From: Nicotiana tabacum
Lineage: Eukaryota; Streptophyta; Magnoliopsida; Solanales; Solanaceae
Reading direction: 5' to 3'
DNA length: 64,000 bases
Assembly: GCF_000715075.1 (NCBI RefSeq)
Contig: NC_134081.1
Coordinates: 62,995,653 to 63,059,652, forward strand
This document shows, in pieces, positions 42,591 to 55,118 of this stretch. The position numbers were made by a program, and so were the translations under genes. Position 1 is the first letter of the stretch; every line of letters starts with the position of its first letter. The notes under the pieces were generated by a model, which ran no database searches, was not told where the DNA came from, and saw only the letters and a list, made by a program, of their open reading frames with translations.

Positions 42591-45382
42591 TGTCACGACC
42601 CAAAATCTCACTAAGTCGTAATGACATCTAACCCAACCCTCTAGGTAAGCCCAGCAGCATAAGTTGCTTCTATAAATGAAAATCAACAGGGATAATGAAT
42701 AAAATAGCCAAAAGAGTTCAATACAACTATCCCCAGGACTGGTAGTACATGTCACGAGTTACTAAGAATAAGAGTACAACTCTAATTTGAGGAAAGATAC
42801 ATCATATGTCTTAAATTTAAATAAACAGAAATATAAATTCTAAACTACCACGAACAAATGGTAGCTTGTATCTGGAGTGCTGGTACATCTTCAATGCTAG
42901 ACCCTCGAACTCCGCAACTGCTCATCTCCGAATATCTGCACGCAAGGTGCAGAAGTATAGTATGAGTACAACCGACTCCATGTACTCAGTAAGCATATTG
43001 ACTAACCTCGGTGAAGTAGTGACGAGGTTTCTAAGTCAAAAGATACTCAATAATATAACATGTACAGTTAAATTGCAGTAGAGACAACATTTGAAAATAA
43101 CAATGTTGATAACAAGAACAAACACGAGAAATAGGGAAATGATTAACTAAAAGGAATAACGATCAGGTTCCTCAATATCACAACTAACACTTTTCTTAAT
43201 AGTTCAAGTCAAGAGGTTAAGGCAATAACCACTAAAACAACATAGTTAACCCACAAATCTTCATAATAAGAGGAATTGTTCAAGATATCAAATCAAATGG
43301 CACGGCTACACCCGTCGTGCATTTACCTCATCCTCACTAAATATATACATGTATGTCCAATCAAATGACATGGTAACACCCTTCGTGCATTTATCTCATC
43401 CTCACCAAGTATATGCATAACAGTACTAACCAGATAATCACAGCTTTTGCACCAATAAACATATGAATAAACTTCAAGAACCATATTATTCAAATATCTC
43501 AACAAAACTCAAACTTGATCTTCAACATAAATATGGAACCCAAGTATCTCAAGAATAATAGATATAGACATGTGTTCATGATATGGGTATTGTTACGACC
43601 GAATTTAGCACATCAACAGTCTCACAAATGGCCCATCATATTTAATCAAGTTGTAATAAGCTAAAGCATGATCCTTACATTGATATTTGTACTCATATTA
43701 TCATTGAAATTAAGTAAAACATAAATTAAGAAAATCACAAAGTTCACGAGGCACAAAGAATCATATAATCTACCCCGAGCATGGATAATCCTACACATGC
43801 ATATACGCGCATCACCTCGCATATGAATCAACTCCGCATGTAGCAAACAATATCATTTTATTAGAAAACATTCCCTCAGCATAGTTAGGCAAGACACTTA
43901 CCTCATTTCAGAATAAATTCCACAATCCAATACCGTCTTCCGTAGAAATACTCTGTAAAATGATCAAAACATAGTCAAATATTATCTAGGGAAGTCAAAC
44001 AATGATAAAGGAAATATCTCCAATCAATAAAGGTTCAATCTTTCTCAAAATCCCAAAAGTCAACAAAAAGTTAACCCTAGTCCACATGGTCTAAACACGA
44101 AATCGAGACCAAAACCTGATGATTCATAATCGCACAAGTCCAAATATATAATTAGTTTCAAGATCCGACCTCAAATTAAGGTCTACATTCCCAAAATTAG
44201 CTTTCATAAGTTTACCCCAAAACCCCAATTTCTATCCAATGAAATCTTGGTTTTTAAGAGTAAAAATCTATCGAAAATCATGAAACTAAATCAAGAATGA
44301 GTAAAAATTACTAACCTTAGGAGTTTATGTGAAAATCCTCTAAAACGTTACCTCCTAACGAAGTCTATGTCTAAAAAATGAAATAAAATGAGCTAATCTC
44401 GGAAGCCCTCCCTATAACTAGTTGTAGATGTCGCAAATGCGAAGCTCGCAAATGCGACCAAGTGATCGCCAATGTGAATCCTACTGAGACTTCCCAGATG
44501 CAAATGCTACAACTATCTCGCAAATACGGAGTCTGCAGATGCGACCAACTCATCGCAAATGAGAACTCCACCTGAGCACTCGCAAAATGCGACTCCTGCT
44601 CCGCAAATGCGAAGCTCGCAAATGCAATCCACATCATCCCAAATGTGATGATGTCCATTACCTCCCCTTTATTTGCAAATGCAACCTCCGTATTTGCAAA
44701 CCTGTCATCGCAAATGCGATAACATCAGTATAAAAAATGAACAACTTCCCAAAAATTGTCTGAAACTATCCCGAAACGTACCCGAGCCCCTCGGGACCCA
44801 ATTCAATCATCCAAACACGTATATAAGCCTAAAATGAACTTGGTCATAAGCTCAAAATATCAAAATAACATCAACAATCAAGAATCAAGCATAAAAATAG
44901 AAGAATTTCAAATGTTTTTAAACACAAATTTCTAACTTCGAACCGAACGTCTGATTCACACTAAACCAATTTGGAATGCCACCAAATTTTGCACACATGC
45001 CCGAAATGACTAAACGAAAATTCCTGGTCAAATTTATGAACTTTCCAAACCTTCAAATTTCCAGCTTTTGCCAAATATAGCCAAAACAACCTAGGAGCCT
45101 CCAAATTCAAATGCGGGAATATGCCTAAGACTATAATTACCATACAAACCTATTGCAGCCCTCAAATTTTGATTTCAAGGTTGTTTACTCAAAGGTCAAA
45201 TCTTGATCAATTCTTCCAATTTAAAGCTTCCGAAATGAGAATTCTCCTCCGAATCAATCCCGAACTTCCAGAAATTCAAAACCAACCATGCGCGCAAGTC
45301 TTAATACATCATATGTAGTTACTTAATACCTCAAACCACCAAACGGAATATCAATGCTCAAAATGACAGGTGGGTCATTGTA
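42591..45382 (-). repeat. 3' LTR of element E (Tekay-like)
   Basis: It begins TGTCACGACCCAAAATCTC and ends GGTGGGTCATTGTA, followed by a pyrimidine tract TTCTCCTC that is a polypurine tract on the minus strand. Its length (2792 bp) and layout match the LTR of C at 45598-48390. It contains a CGCAAATGCGA array at about 44430-44720. The following 45383-45593 is the adjacent internal segment with the CGTTCGTCCTCGAACG motif seen next to the PPT in such elements. Confidence 0.8.
44430..44725. repeat. GCAAATGCGA array in the LTR of E
   Basis: Words such as GTCGCAAATGCGAAGCTCGC, AAATGCGACC, TCGCAAATACGGAG and TCGCAAATGCGATAAC repeat at 20-40 bp spacing. It sits in the part of the LTR equivalent to the CpG-palindrome blocks of the other families. 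Confidence 0.75.
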
Positions 45383-45597
45383 TTCTCCTCTAATTACACG
45401 TTCGTCCTCGAACGTGCCAAGAGTCATTCCAAACCATCAAATTACTGTATAAACTAACCATATACATACCCATGGGCGATCCCACGTCACCTCGATCCAT
45501 ATAAGTCTATCAACACAACATATCTGAAGATGTTTTCTTCAACCTTAGTCCATACACTGTATAAGTCTATACAAGTTGCATCAAGCCGTCAATACAC

Positions 45598-48390
45598 TTC
45601 ACGACCCAAAATCCCACCATAAGGGTCGCAATGGAACCTAGTTCCTAAGACTAGGTAAGACTATCACAAGATGAGATCAAACAGAATATAACATCTTAAA
45701 TATTAAATAAAACCTGAAAATGCCATAACATAGCCAAAACGGGAATACAATAGTCATAAATCCCAGAATCCGATAATACTGAGTCATAAGCTCTACATGG
45801 AATACATAAGTTTCAAATATACATAAACAGTGATAAAGAAATAAAAGAGGGTGACTCCGAAGCCTGTGAGCCGACAACATGGATACTTTGAAGTCTCCAA
45901 CCAGCTCTAGCGCGCAATCATATCAATCAGCTCGACCCGAAGTACCTGGATATGTACAAAGAATGTGCAGAAGCGTAGTATGAGTACACCACAATCGGTA
46001 CCCAGTAAGTATCAAGACTAACCTCGGTGGAGTAGTGAAGAGGTTCAAGTCAAGACACTTACTAGTCAAATAACATATTCAGGTTATCAATATAAAACTG
46101 ACAATGGAAGGCATAACAGAACAAATATCTATAACCTCGAAGAATATGTACAACATCACAATGTAAATTGATCTGTTTTTGACAACAAAATATCAATGGA
46201 AAAGGGGGCATGTGATAACATATTGAATTCCACTAATAACTAATAAAACACAACTTACTTTTAATGGTGATCCCATTTTTGAGCTTACACCAGTTGACTT
46301 ACCACGTACTTTTACGTACGAAAACATGGGTGTAACATCATTTCCGTCGACAAGCCACCTTTAAGTTATCGCATGCATATTAACAATGAAATGCCACCCT
46401 TATGTCACTGCATGCACTTAAATATCCACCATTATCTCTTCACATGCACATTAACAATGAAATATCACCCTTATGTCGTAGCATGCGCATCTCATTCACC
46501 CAAAAACAATCATCCTACACAACACGTACACATGTGCCGCAACATCATCAAACCAACAATAACAAAGTCACAACAAGATATAGCCCATGACTCAACAACA
46601 ATGCGTACAAAAATCACAATAATAACACAAGAGTACAGGGAGTATTCCACGACAAAGCATGTTACGTATAGCAAATAACCACAATTCAAGGAATATTAAT
46701 AGCCTGGCCTCTATTTAAGTAATAAACAACACATACGCCCGTGTACACACTCGTCACTTCGTGTACATGCCCTTTCACATAGCACAAATAATGCAAGTTA
46801 TGCCAAATCCTAAGGGCTGAATCCCCTACACAAAGTTAGGCAAGACAGTTACCTCAAATAGCACCAATCAATACTCTAAAAATGTTTTTCCTTTAAGATT
46901 CACCTCCGCTCGGCTCAAATCTAGACAAAATGACTTAATAATATCAAACAATGCAAGATAATTCAATTTCACTTAATAAAATTAAGATTAAGATCTTTGC
47001 ACAATTTCCAAAAAGCCAACAAAAGTCTACCCTGGGACCACCCGTTCAAAACCTGAGTCAAAGGGTAGATCTCGACTATCCATAACCCCACGAATCCTAA
47101 TATGTGTTTGGTTTTCAAATCCAAGTCCAAATCGACTTTCAAATATCAAATTTTTATTTTTCAAAACATAGTAAAAAATCCCCAAAATTTCCCTTCAAAT
47201 CTCATGAATCGATGTTAAAATTCATAGATAATCAAGTTATATTATCAAAATTGGATGAAAAGCACTTACTCAATAGCTTTGTATGAAAATCCCCTCCTAA
47301 AATCGCCTCCCATCGAGTCTAAGGATAAAAAATGTAATAAATGAGACTAAGTCCCGAAATTCCAAATTTTTGTTCAGCTGCAGAAGTCGCAAATGCGCCC
47401 CCTCGCAAATGCGACCTATTGATCGCAATTGCAATGCTTGCTGAGCCCAGGGAATGTCGCAAAAGTGACATAAACTTCGCATTTGCGAGGTCAGACCACA
47501 TCACAAAAGCGACCAAGTGGTTGCAAAAGCGACATGTCCCCATCCCACACCCATATCGCATTTGCGCGGCTGGCTTCGCAAATACGAAGCCTGCCATCCA
47601 CTGCCCCCTTCGCAAATGTGGTAGTTCCTTCACAAATGTGGTATCCGCAAATACGAACTGGTCATTTGCTATAACTGCAGCAACAACACACCAGAAATTA
47701 TGAACCAAGTCCAAAACATTCCGAAACACGTCAGAAACTCACCTGAGCCCCTGGGCTCCACACCAAATATCCACACAAGTCTAGAAATATCATACAAACT
47801 CGCTCATGAGCTCAAAATACTAAAATAACATCCGGAACCACAAATCAAATGCTAAAATGTATAGAAATCACATTGAAACTCAAGAACCTCTAAAAACACT
47901 ACCAAGCGTCTGATTCCTACGAAACCAACTCGGAATGACACCAAACAAATTGCACACATGTTCTAAATGAAAAATCTGAAATATTTCAAGTCCCGAAACC
48001 AAAATTCAAACCCGATAGCTATAAAGACAACCAATGGTCAAACTTATGAAATTTCTAATCCTTCAAATTGCCAGTTTTCGGCAAAAAGAGACAAATCAAC
48101 CTAGGAACCTCTGAATCCAATTCCGGCATATGCCTAAGTAAAAAATCACATATGAACCTATTGGAACCATTAAAATACCGTTCTAGGGTCGTTTTCACAA
48201 ACATTAAACCTCATTCAACACTTCCAACTTAGGCTTCCGAACTAAGAGCCAAGTATTCCAAATCAATCCAAAACCTCACCGGAACCGAACCAATCTTCCC
48301 CGCAAGCCACACAACCACAAATACATATACAGAAAGCTTCAAAAGGGGAAACATGGCTCAAATACACAAAATAACCAGTAGGTCATTATA
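45598..48390 (-). repeat. 3' LTR of element C
   Basis: It begins TTCACGACCCAAAATCCC (a damaged TGTCACGACC) and ends AGGTCATTATA. It includes CCACCCTTATGTC tandem units at about 46380-46500 and a GCAAATGCGA array at about 47385-47660. It matches the three 5' LTR pieces. Confidence 0.83.
47385..47660. repeat. GCAAATGCG array in the 3' LTR of C
   Basis: GTCGCAAATGCGCCCCCTCG, CAAATGCGACC, TCGCATTTGCGAGG, TCGCATTTGCGCGGC and TTCGCAAATACGAAGCC alternate in both orientations. A related, partly decayed array is in the third 5' LTR piece at about 60795-61040. Confidence 0.75.
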
Positions 48391-48404
48391 TTTTCTCCCT
48401 CTTA
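48391..48404 (-). other. Polypurine tract of element C
   Basis: The minus strand reads AAGAGGGAGAAAA next to the LTR end. Its position and composition fit a plus-strand primer. Confidence 0.7.
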
Positions 48405-48754
48405 AGCAAACGTTCATCCTCGAAAGAGTATAGAGACATACCTAAAGTGCCAAATAGATGGGGATAACAGATCCATATATCATGCTCGATCTCCCAAGTT
48501 GCCTCCTCGACCGGTTGGCCTCTCCATTGGATCTTCACCGATGCAATGTTATTCGACCTCCACTTCCGGACCTGTCTGTCCAAAATAGCTGCCAGCTCCT
48601 CAACATAAGTCAAATACTTGGCCAACAACACCGAGCTGAAATCTAACACATGTGGCGGATCACCATAGTACTTCCGGAGCATGAAAACATAGAATATCGG
48701 GTGAACTCCCAATAAGCTGGGTGGGAATGCAAGTCCGTAGGCCACCTCACCCAC
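48405..48754 (-). pseudogene. Integrase linker and chromodomain of element C
   Basis: The frame reads VAYGLAFPPSLLGVHPIFYV, SMLRK-like FMLRKYYGDPPHVLDFSSV, then AAILDRQVRKWRSNNIASVK and IQWRGQPVEEATWEIE. The last two segments are the chromodomain, with its W-x-G and ATWE hallmarks. Chromodomains of chromoviruses steer integration to certain chromatin. This is the most complete frame of element C. Confidence 0.88.
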
Positions 48755-49690
48755 TCACTCTAGAACCTCAAAAAGGCCAATATTCTAAGGTATCAAATTT
48801 CCCTTCTTTTCGAAAGTCATCACGTCTTTCATGTGCGAAACTTTGGATAGAACCCTCTCACCTACCATGAATGACATATCACTAGCCCTCTAATCAACAT
48901 ATATTTTCTGCCTGGACTACACTGTACGAAGCCGCTCTTGAATCAAATACACCTTTTCCAAAGCATCACGAACCAGATCAATGCTAAACAACCTGGCCTC
49001 CCCGAGCTCAAACCAACCAATCGAAGAACATCGCCTCCCATGTAAGGCCTCATACACATCCATCTGGATGCTCGACCGATAGCTATTGTTGTAGGCAAAC
49101 TCTGCTAGCGATAAAAACTGATCCCATGAGCCCCCAAAATAAATGACACATGCACGTAACATGTCCTACAAAATATGAATAGTGCGCTTAGACTGCTTGT
49201 CCGTCTGCGGATGGAATGCCCTACTCAACTCAACCTGCGTACCCAACACATGCTGCATAGCTCTCCAAAAATATGATGTGAACTGCGTGCCTCGATATGA
49301 GATGATAGATACTGGCACACCATAAAGGCGAACTATCTCACGAAGATATATCTGAGACAGATGCTTTGAGATTATGCATTCATGACTGGAATGAAGTGTG
49401 CGGACTTGGTCAGTCTATCCACAACGACCCACACAACATAAAATATCCTCAAGGTCCGTAGTAGCCCAACCACAAAATAGATAGTGGTATGCTCTCACTT
49501 CCACTTTGGAACATCAAGCCTCTGAAGAAAATCACCCGGTCTCTACTGCTCATACTTAACCTGTTGTCCATTCAAACACCAAGCCACATACTCCACAATA
49601 TCCTTTTTCATTCATCTCCACTCATAGTGCTGCTTCAAATTATGGTACATCTATTCGGTGCCCGGATGAAGGGAATACCACGAACTATGG
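48755..49690 (-). pseudogene. Integrase of element C
   Basis: The minus strand keeps MYHNLKQHYEW and MKKDIVEYVAWC (zinc-finger end), WVVVDRLTKSAHFIPV (core start), VSIISYRGTQFTSYFW-like text near 49290, SAFHPQTDKQSKRTIHIL-like text at about 49190, FGGSWDQFLSLAEFAYNNSY and RSSIQMDVYEALHGRRC, and GEARLFSIDLVRDALEKVYL. Several stops. Confidence 0.8.
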
Positions 49691-50960
49691 TCCTTGATGC
49701 ACTCAAACAAAGATGAACATGAAACCACGCAAGCAAGAACCTGACTAGGCTCCGAAACATCCAACCTCACGAACTGGTTGGCCAAAGCTTGAACATCCAA
49801 AGCTAATAGTCTCTCCCCAACCGGAATAAAAACAAGACTCCATATGCTCTCAACCTTCCTACTCGAAGCGTCGGCCATCACATTGGTCTTCCCGGAATGA
49901 TAAAGAATGGTGATATCATAGTCCTTTAGTAGCTATAACCACCTCTGTCACCTCAAGTTCAACTCCTTTTGTTTGAATAGGTGTTGAAAACTCATGTGAT
50001 CCGTGAACACCTTACAAGACAAGCTGTAAACATAGTACCTCCAAATATTGAAAGAGTGAACAATGGATGCACTAGGTAGTTCTTTTCATAGGACTTCAAA
50101 TGACGTGAAGCATAAGCAATCACTCGACCCTCCTGCGTCAACACCCATCCAATGCCAATCTGTGAAGCATCATAATAGACTATATATTAACCTGACACTA
50201 AAGGCAATACCAGATCAAGAGCTATAGTTAAGGCAGTATTGAGCTTCTGAAAGCTCTTCTCGCACTCGTCAGACCACCTGAATGAGGCACCATTCTGAGT
50301 CAATTTTGTCAAAGGAGCTTTAATGGATGAAAATCCCTCCACAAAATGACGATAATATCCCGCCAAGCCTAAAATACTTTAGATCTCAATAGCGATTGAA
50401 GGCCTGGGCCAACTCTGAACCTCTTTAATCTTTTTCGGATTCTCCTTAATCCCCTCAACGGACACCATGTGGCCCAAGAATGCCACTTAGTCTAACCAAA
50501 ATGTGCACTTGGAGATTTAGCATATAACTTTTTCTCCCTCAAAGTTTGGAGCATGATCCACAAGTGTTGCTCATGCTCCTAACGGTTGCGAGAAAATACT
50601 AGTATATCATCAATAAACACAATAATGAAGGAATCGACATATAGCTGAAACACGCTATTTATCAAGTGCATGAATTTGCTAGGGCATTGGTCAGCCAAAG
50701 ACATCACCAAGAACTCATAGTGGCCAAAGCGGTCCTTGAAAGCCGTCTTCAGAATATCTGAAGCCCGGATCTACAATTGATGGTACTCCAATCACAAATC
50801 AATCTTCAATAATAGCATAGCACCCTAAAACTGATCAAATAAATCATCAATACGTGGTGGTGGGTACTTATTCTTGACGGTAATCTTGTTTAGCTGCTTG
50901 TAGTCAATATACATCTTAATAGAGCTGTCTTTCTTCTTCACAAATAGAATTGGAGCACCC
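49691..50960 (-). pseudogene. RT and RNase H of element C
   Basis: RT words on the minus strand: [51 protein letters not shown] and FIDDILVFSRNR (active site FIDD near 50605). RNase H then shows VPHSGG..SARRAF and LALDGC (the usual IGCVLMQ is degraded), ending in MMADASSRKVESIWSLVF and PVGERLLALDVQALANQFVR. Frameshifts are frequent. Confidence 0.82.
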
Positions 50961-51620
50961 TAAGGTGAGACACTCGGTCTAATAAAACCCTTATCAAGCA
51001 ACTCCACTAGTGCCATACGATATGGTGGAATAGAGATGGGCTGAATGCCCGACACCAATTCAATACCAAAATCAATAATGGTATCGGGTGGCATGCCCGA
51101 CAAGTCTGCTGGAAACATATCTGAAAACTCCCTCACTACCAGAACTAACTCAACGGTTGGAGTATTATCACTAACATCCCTTACAATGGCTAAGTACGTG
51201 AAGCACTCCTTTTCAATCATCCGTTGTGCCTTCACAAAGGATACCACCCTACTAGGAACATGACCCAATGAACCTCTCCACTCCAACTTGGGCAACCCTA
51301 GCATAGATAACGTCACTGTCTTAGCATGATAATAAATATTAGTGTGATATGGTGACAACCAATCCTTTCCCAAAATCACATCAAAATCCACCATATTAAG
51401 TAATTGAAGGTCAATCCTAGTCTCATAGCCCCCAATAGTGATCAAACAAGAATGATAGACCTGGTCTACCACAATAGAATCCCCAACGAGTGTAGACACA
51501 TAAACAAGAGTACTCAAAGAATCATGAGACATATCCAAATATGAAGAAAAATAGGATGAAATATACGAATAAGTGGATCCTAAATCAAATAAAACTAATG
51601 CATCTCTATGACAGATCGGA
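50961..51620 (-). pseudogene. Protease and RT N-terminus of element C
   Basis: The minus strand begins LFDLGSTYSYISSYFSSY (protease active site, DLGS) and continues LDMSHDSLSTLVYVSTLVG, LITIGGYETRIDLQLLNMVD, FDVILGKDWLSPYHTNIYY. The RT lead-in follows: EFSDMFPADLSGMPPDTIID, FGIELVSGIQPISIPPYRMA and [10 protein letters not shown] stop then replaces the W of SPWGAP. Confidence 0.83.
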
Positions 51621-51699
51621 ATAATATTTTTAATGATAATATTTGATAAACTGCCTCAGTCCTACCATGGAAAACATAACAACGAGCCTGGCCTCCTCC

Positions 51700-52229
51700 T
51701 CTAGGACGTCCTCTGCCTGCTTGTCCTCCACCTCTTGATGGTTGTGCATGTGGAGTAGCAATTGGAGCAGTTTCCATTGCCTAAGTACTATACGGAGGTC
51801 CACCCCTCTGAAGCCCGGGACAATATCTCACCACATGCCTAGTATCACCAAACTCAAAACAACCTCTCTGTGGGCGTGGCTGCTAGTACTAAGTCTACCC
51901 CGAACGGCTAGAATAACCATTGTAGGAACCCCGTGTAGAAGGTGCATTGAAAGATGGCTGTCCAATATGATTAACCTAAGGTCCCTGACTAGCTGGAGCA
52001 CTATGAGTAACCTAAAGTGCATACTGAACTGGCTGACTGATAAAACCTCTGCCATGATGAGTTGTAGCTGAAGAACGGGAACCGCTAAATCCTCCAAAGC
52101 CTCGAGGCCTCTTGGCCTCCCTATCTCCTCTCTCTTGCCCACAAAGATGCTCCAACCTCCTAGAAATCTCCACAACCTGATGGAATGGAGTCTCAATCTC
52201 ATGCTCCTTGCCATCCCAAATTTGAGGCT
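51700..52229 (-). pseudogene. Gag C-terminal part of element C
   Basis: The minus strand reads HQVVEISRRLEHLCGQERED, AKRPRGFGGFSGSRSSATTH and HGRGFISQPVQYAL. A knuckle follows, CFEFGDTRHVVRYCPG (CX2C with the second Cys now Phe), then AQPSRGGGQAGRGRPRGGGQ. The right edge is cut by the inserted solo LTR at 52235. Confidence 0.78.
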
Positions 52230-52234
52230 ATAAT

Positions 52235-53705
52235 TGATAAGTTGGTATTTTACCAGCTTATCTCTTCTTGATACTTAGACTTTTGTATAATTTTTTTGAA
52301 AACTAAGGCATTTTTTGAGGTTTATTGGCATATGTTATGTATCATGTGATTTATAGAAGATATGGAAGAAAACAAGTCGAAATGTGTTAAAATGGAAAAG
52401 TTAACTGATGCCAGTTAATGCTCTTCACGATCGCGGCGAGTACTATGTGATCGTAGAAGTATAAGATAATAGTCATCACAAATGCGGTGGAAGTGCTGAG
52501 AACGCGAAGAAGGAAAGCTGGTCAGCCACTGGTCAAGTTCTCTACGCGATCGCGAGGTAGAGTGATGCAATCATGGTCATCCTGGAAGAATCGCAAGCGC
52601 GTTGGACTTTATGCGAATGCGGTGAAGGAAAGCTGGTCAGCGGCTGGTCAAATATGCTACGCGAATGCGAGGTTCAATTTGCAATCGCGGTTCTATGAAT
52701 CATTGTTCATCGTGATCGCAAAGTCATTTTCGCGAACGCGATTCACATAACTGGGCAAACAATATGGATAACTTTGGCATTTCACGTTTTTGACCCCCAA
52801 GCCAATAAATACTCGACTCAGCTCATTTGGAAGATATCTTTGGTAGTCTTTGCAAGAGAAAATAATCTTGGGAGCTAGGTTTCTTGCACACACACTTGGG
52901 GATTGAATATTTGAAGACTTTGGATAAGAATTTCTTACCCATTTTTACTCATTTCTTCATTTTCTCGCTTTGTATTGAATATCTAAGTGGGTGTATTTGT
53001 TTATGGGAATATTCATTGTTAAAATTTGGATTAAATAACTTGTTGTTCTAATGTATTGAATGATTTTTATTAATTATGAAGTGAGTTAATTGTTTCTTTA
53101 ATTATTTCTATTCTCTAATGTTTCCAAAGGGATTAGATAACCCTAGGACTCATCCATTAGCTTCGAATTAAACTTGGAAAAGGTAATTTGGGGTTGGGAA
53201 AGATTAATTAACAAGAACTTGAGGCGTCATCCCTTATTTTATAGATTCTACATGGGGATAGGATTAAACTACTTGTATCAACATCGGGTGTACTTAATCT
53301 CTAAATTGTTTTAGGGATAATTCAATTAGGAAGTCTTGCTAGTCTTCAAAAGAAGCTAATATAGAATTAATATCCGAGGCTAATTAAAATAAACTCGCTT
53401 ATTTTTGTAAAATCGTGAAATACATCGGATCGTTACTTGAGTGTAATTCCCCGTGTATCCATGCTTATAGCCATTGATCATTTTACTTGCTTTCTAGGTT
53501 AGTTTACATTTTCGCAGTTAGATATAAATATTTTCTCAAAACGTTTATTAGTATTTGGCTTAGCATAATAGCGATAATTCACTTACTTGCTTAATCGCCT
53601 ATATATTGTTCTCTGTGGGATTCGACCCTGACTCATAGTTGAGTATATTATATTGCATGCGACCGTGTCCTCTTACTCTTGAAGGAGTGGATTTGGATGT
53701 CATCA
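52235..53705 (+). mobile_element. Solo LTR inserted in gag of element C
   Basis: It begins TGATAAGTTGGTATTTTACC and ends GGATGTCATCA, with ATAAT on both sides (52230-52234 and 53706-53710). Gag of C continues across it. The end text CTCTGTGGGATTCGACCCTG is typical of the 3' part of several plant Ty3/Gypsy LTRs read forward, so it is probably on the plus strand. A CpG-rich cluster (CACGATCGCGGCGAG, CGCGATCGCGAGG, CGCGAATGCGAGG) is at about 52428-52742. Confidence 0.88.
52428..52742. repeat. CpG-palindrome cluster in the solo LTR at 52235
   Basis: ACGATCGCGGCGAG, CGCGATCGCGAGGTAG, TCGCAAGCGCG, GCGAATGCGAGG, AATCGCGG and TTTTCGCGAACGCGATTC repeat within 315 bp, again built on CGCGA/TCGCG words. 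Confidence 0.75.
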
Positions 53706-53710
53706 ATAAT

Positions 53711-54600
53711 CTAGTCCCTCAATAAATCTGCGAACACTCTCTCTAACACTAAAAACAAAAGTAGGTGTGTGACAATATAACTCGGTAAACCTCATAGCAT
53801 ACTCGGACACATTCATACTCCCCTAACGAAACTGCGTGAACTTGGTTCACAACTCATCTCTGAGGTCTGTGGAATGAGCTCCCTCAAGAAGATATTAGTT
53901 AACTGAGTCCAAGTAAGTGGCGTTGTGCCAGCTGGCCTACTCGCCTCATAAGTCTGCCACCATCTATATGCTGACCCCGTCAGCTAGAAAGTAGTTAGGT
54001 CGACCCGCTCAACTCCACTATGCCCATAGCATGCAAAATACGGCGACACTAGTCTTTGAGACCCTGTGCATCCTCAGAAGCTTCACCAAAGAAATGAGGA
54101 TGATTATACTTCTGGGACCTCTCTAACCTCTTTTTCTCCTCCTCCGATGCAACGGGCCTGACCTCGGGCTGAGCCGCGATCAACAGGGTACGCTGGTATA
54201 ACCTCTAGGACCTGATCAACATGGACTCGCTGCTCTGGAGTATGGGCCGCGGGAGTTTGAGCTCCTCCCCTAGCCTTTGAAGTAGTTTGTGCAACTGGAA
54301 TCAACTCTTTCAAAGCCAAGGTACCAAACATGCTTAGAAAGTGTGCTAAAGTCTCCTGAAGTCCATGGGTAGCAACATGCGCTTCAAGTGCCTACTCCCC
54401 AGCCGGAGCTACTGGCGGCTCCTTAATCGTGGCCCTATCATGGCCCCTCGCTACGACACGGGCTCCGGCTCTTCCTATACCTCTACCCCGACCTCTAGCA
54501 ACACCAGTATCGGGGCAGTATTATCCGTAACTGAAGCTTGTAATTTCACCATTTGTGAGAGATTAGAAAGACAAAGGCTCACACTCCGACATCAATAAAT
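53711..54600 (-). pseudogene. Gag N-terminal part of element C
   Basis: The minus strand shows an Arg/Gly-rich start (VARGRGRGIGRAGARVVARG), ALKELIPVAQTTSKARGGAQ, EKKRLERSQKYNHPHFFGEA, SEDAQGLKD and LHAMGIVELSG. A WWQTYEASRPAGTTPLTW-like region (out of frame near 53940) and YAMRFTELYCHTPTFVF-like text (near 53790) follow. Stops and frameshifts throughout. Confidence 0.72.
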
Positions 54601-54734
54601 ATGTACGATAAGAAATGAAATAAGTGAAATTTCCTAATAGTTCCGTAGCCTCTCGAAGATAAGTACAGACGTCTCTGTACCGATCCGCAATGTTCTACTA
54701 AACTCTCTTATGACTCGTAGAACATATGAACTTA

Positions 54735-54748
54735 GAGTTCTGATACCA
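54735..54748 (-). other. Primer-binding site of element C (initiator tRNA-Met)
   Basis: The minus strand reads TGGTATCAGAACTC, three bases inside the 5' LTR start at 54752. It is complementary to tRNA-iMet for its first ten bases, as in element B. Confidence 0.85.
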
Positions 54749-54751
54749 ACT

Positions 54752-55118
54752 TGTCACGATCCAAAATCCCACAATAAAGGTCGTGATGACACCTAGTTTC
54801 TAAGACTAGGTAAGCCTATCACAAAGCCTATCACAAGACGAGATCAAACAAAATATAAATACTTAATTATTAAATAAAAAATGAGAAATGCCATAACATA
54901 GCCAAAACATGAATACAATAGTCATAAATCCCAAAAACCTAGTAATACTAAGTTATAAGCTCTACATAGAATACATAAGAAGTCTAAAAACTACATCACT
55001 GTTTAAGATACGTAAACAATAATAAAGAAATAAAATAAGGTGACTGCAAGGCCTGCGATCGGACAATAGGGATATCTTGAAGTCACCAGCCCGCTCTAGC
55101 ATGCAATCCTATCAATCA
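54752..55118 (-). repeat. 5' LTR of element C, first piece
   Basis: It begins TGTCACGATCCAAAATCCC and follows the 3' LTR from 45598 to about 45930, up to CTATCAATCAG, then switches abruptly to B-type LTR sequence. Confidence 0.82.

Noticed and set aside
47341..47703. Plus-strand frames over the LTR of C (120 and 63 codons) and the minus 136-codon frame
   Set aside because: Open only because of the GCAAATGCG array; no protein family signal.
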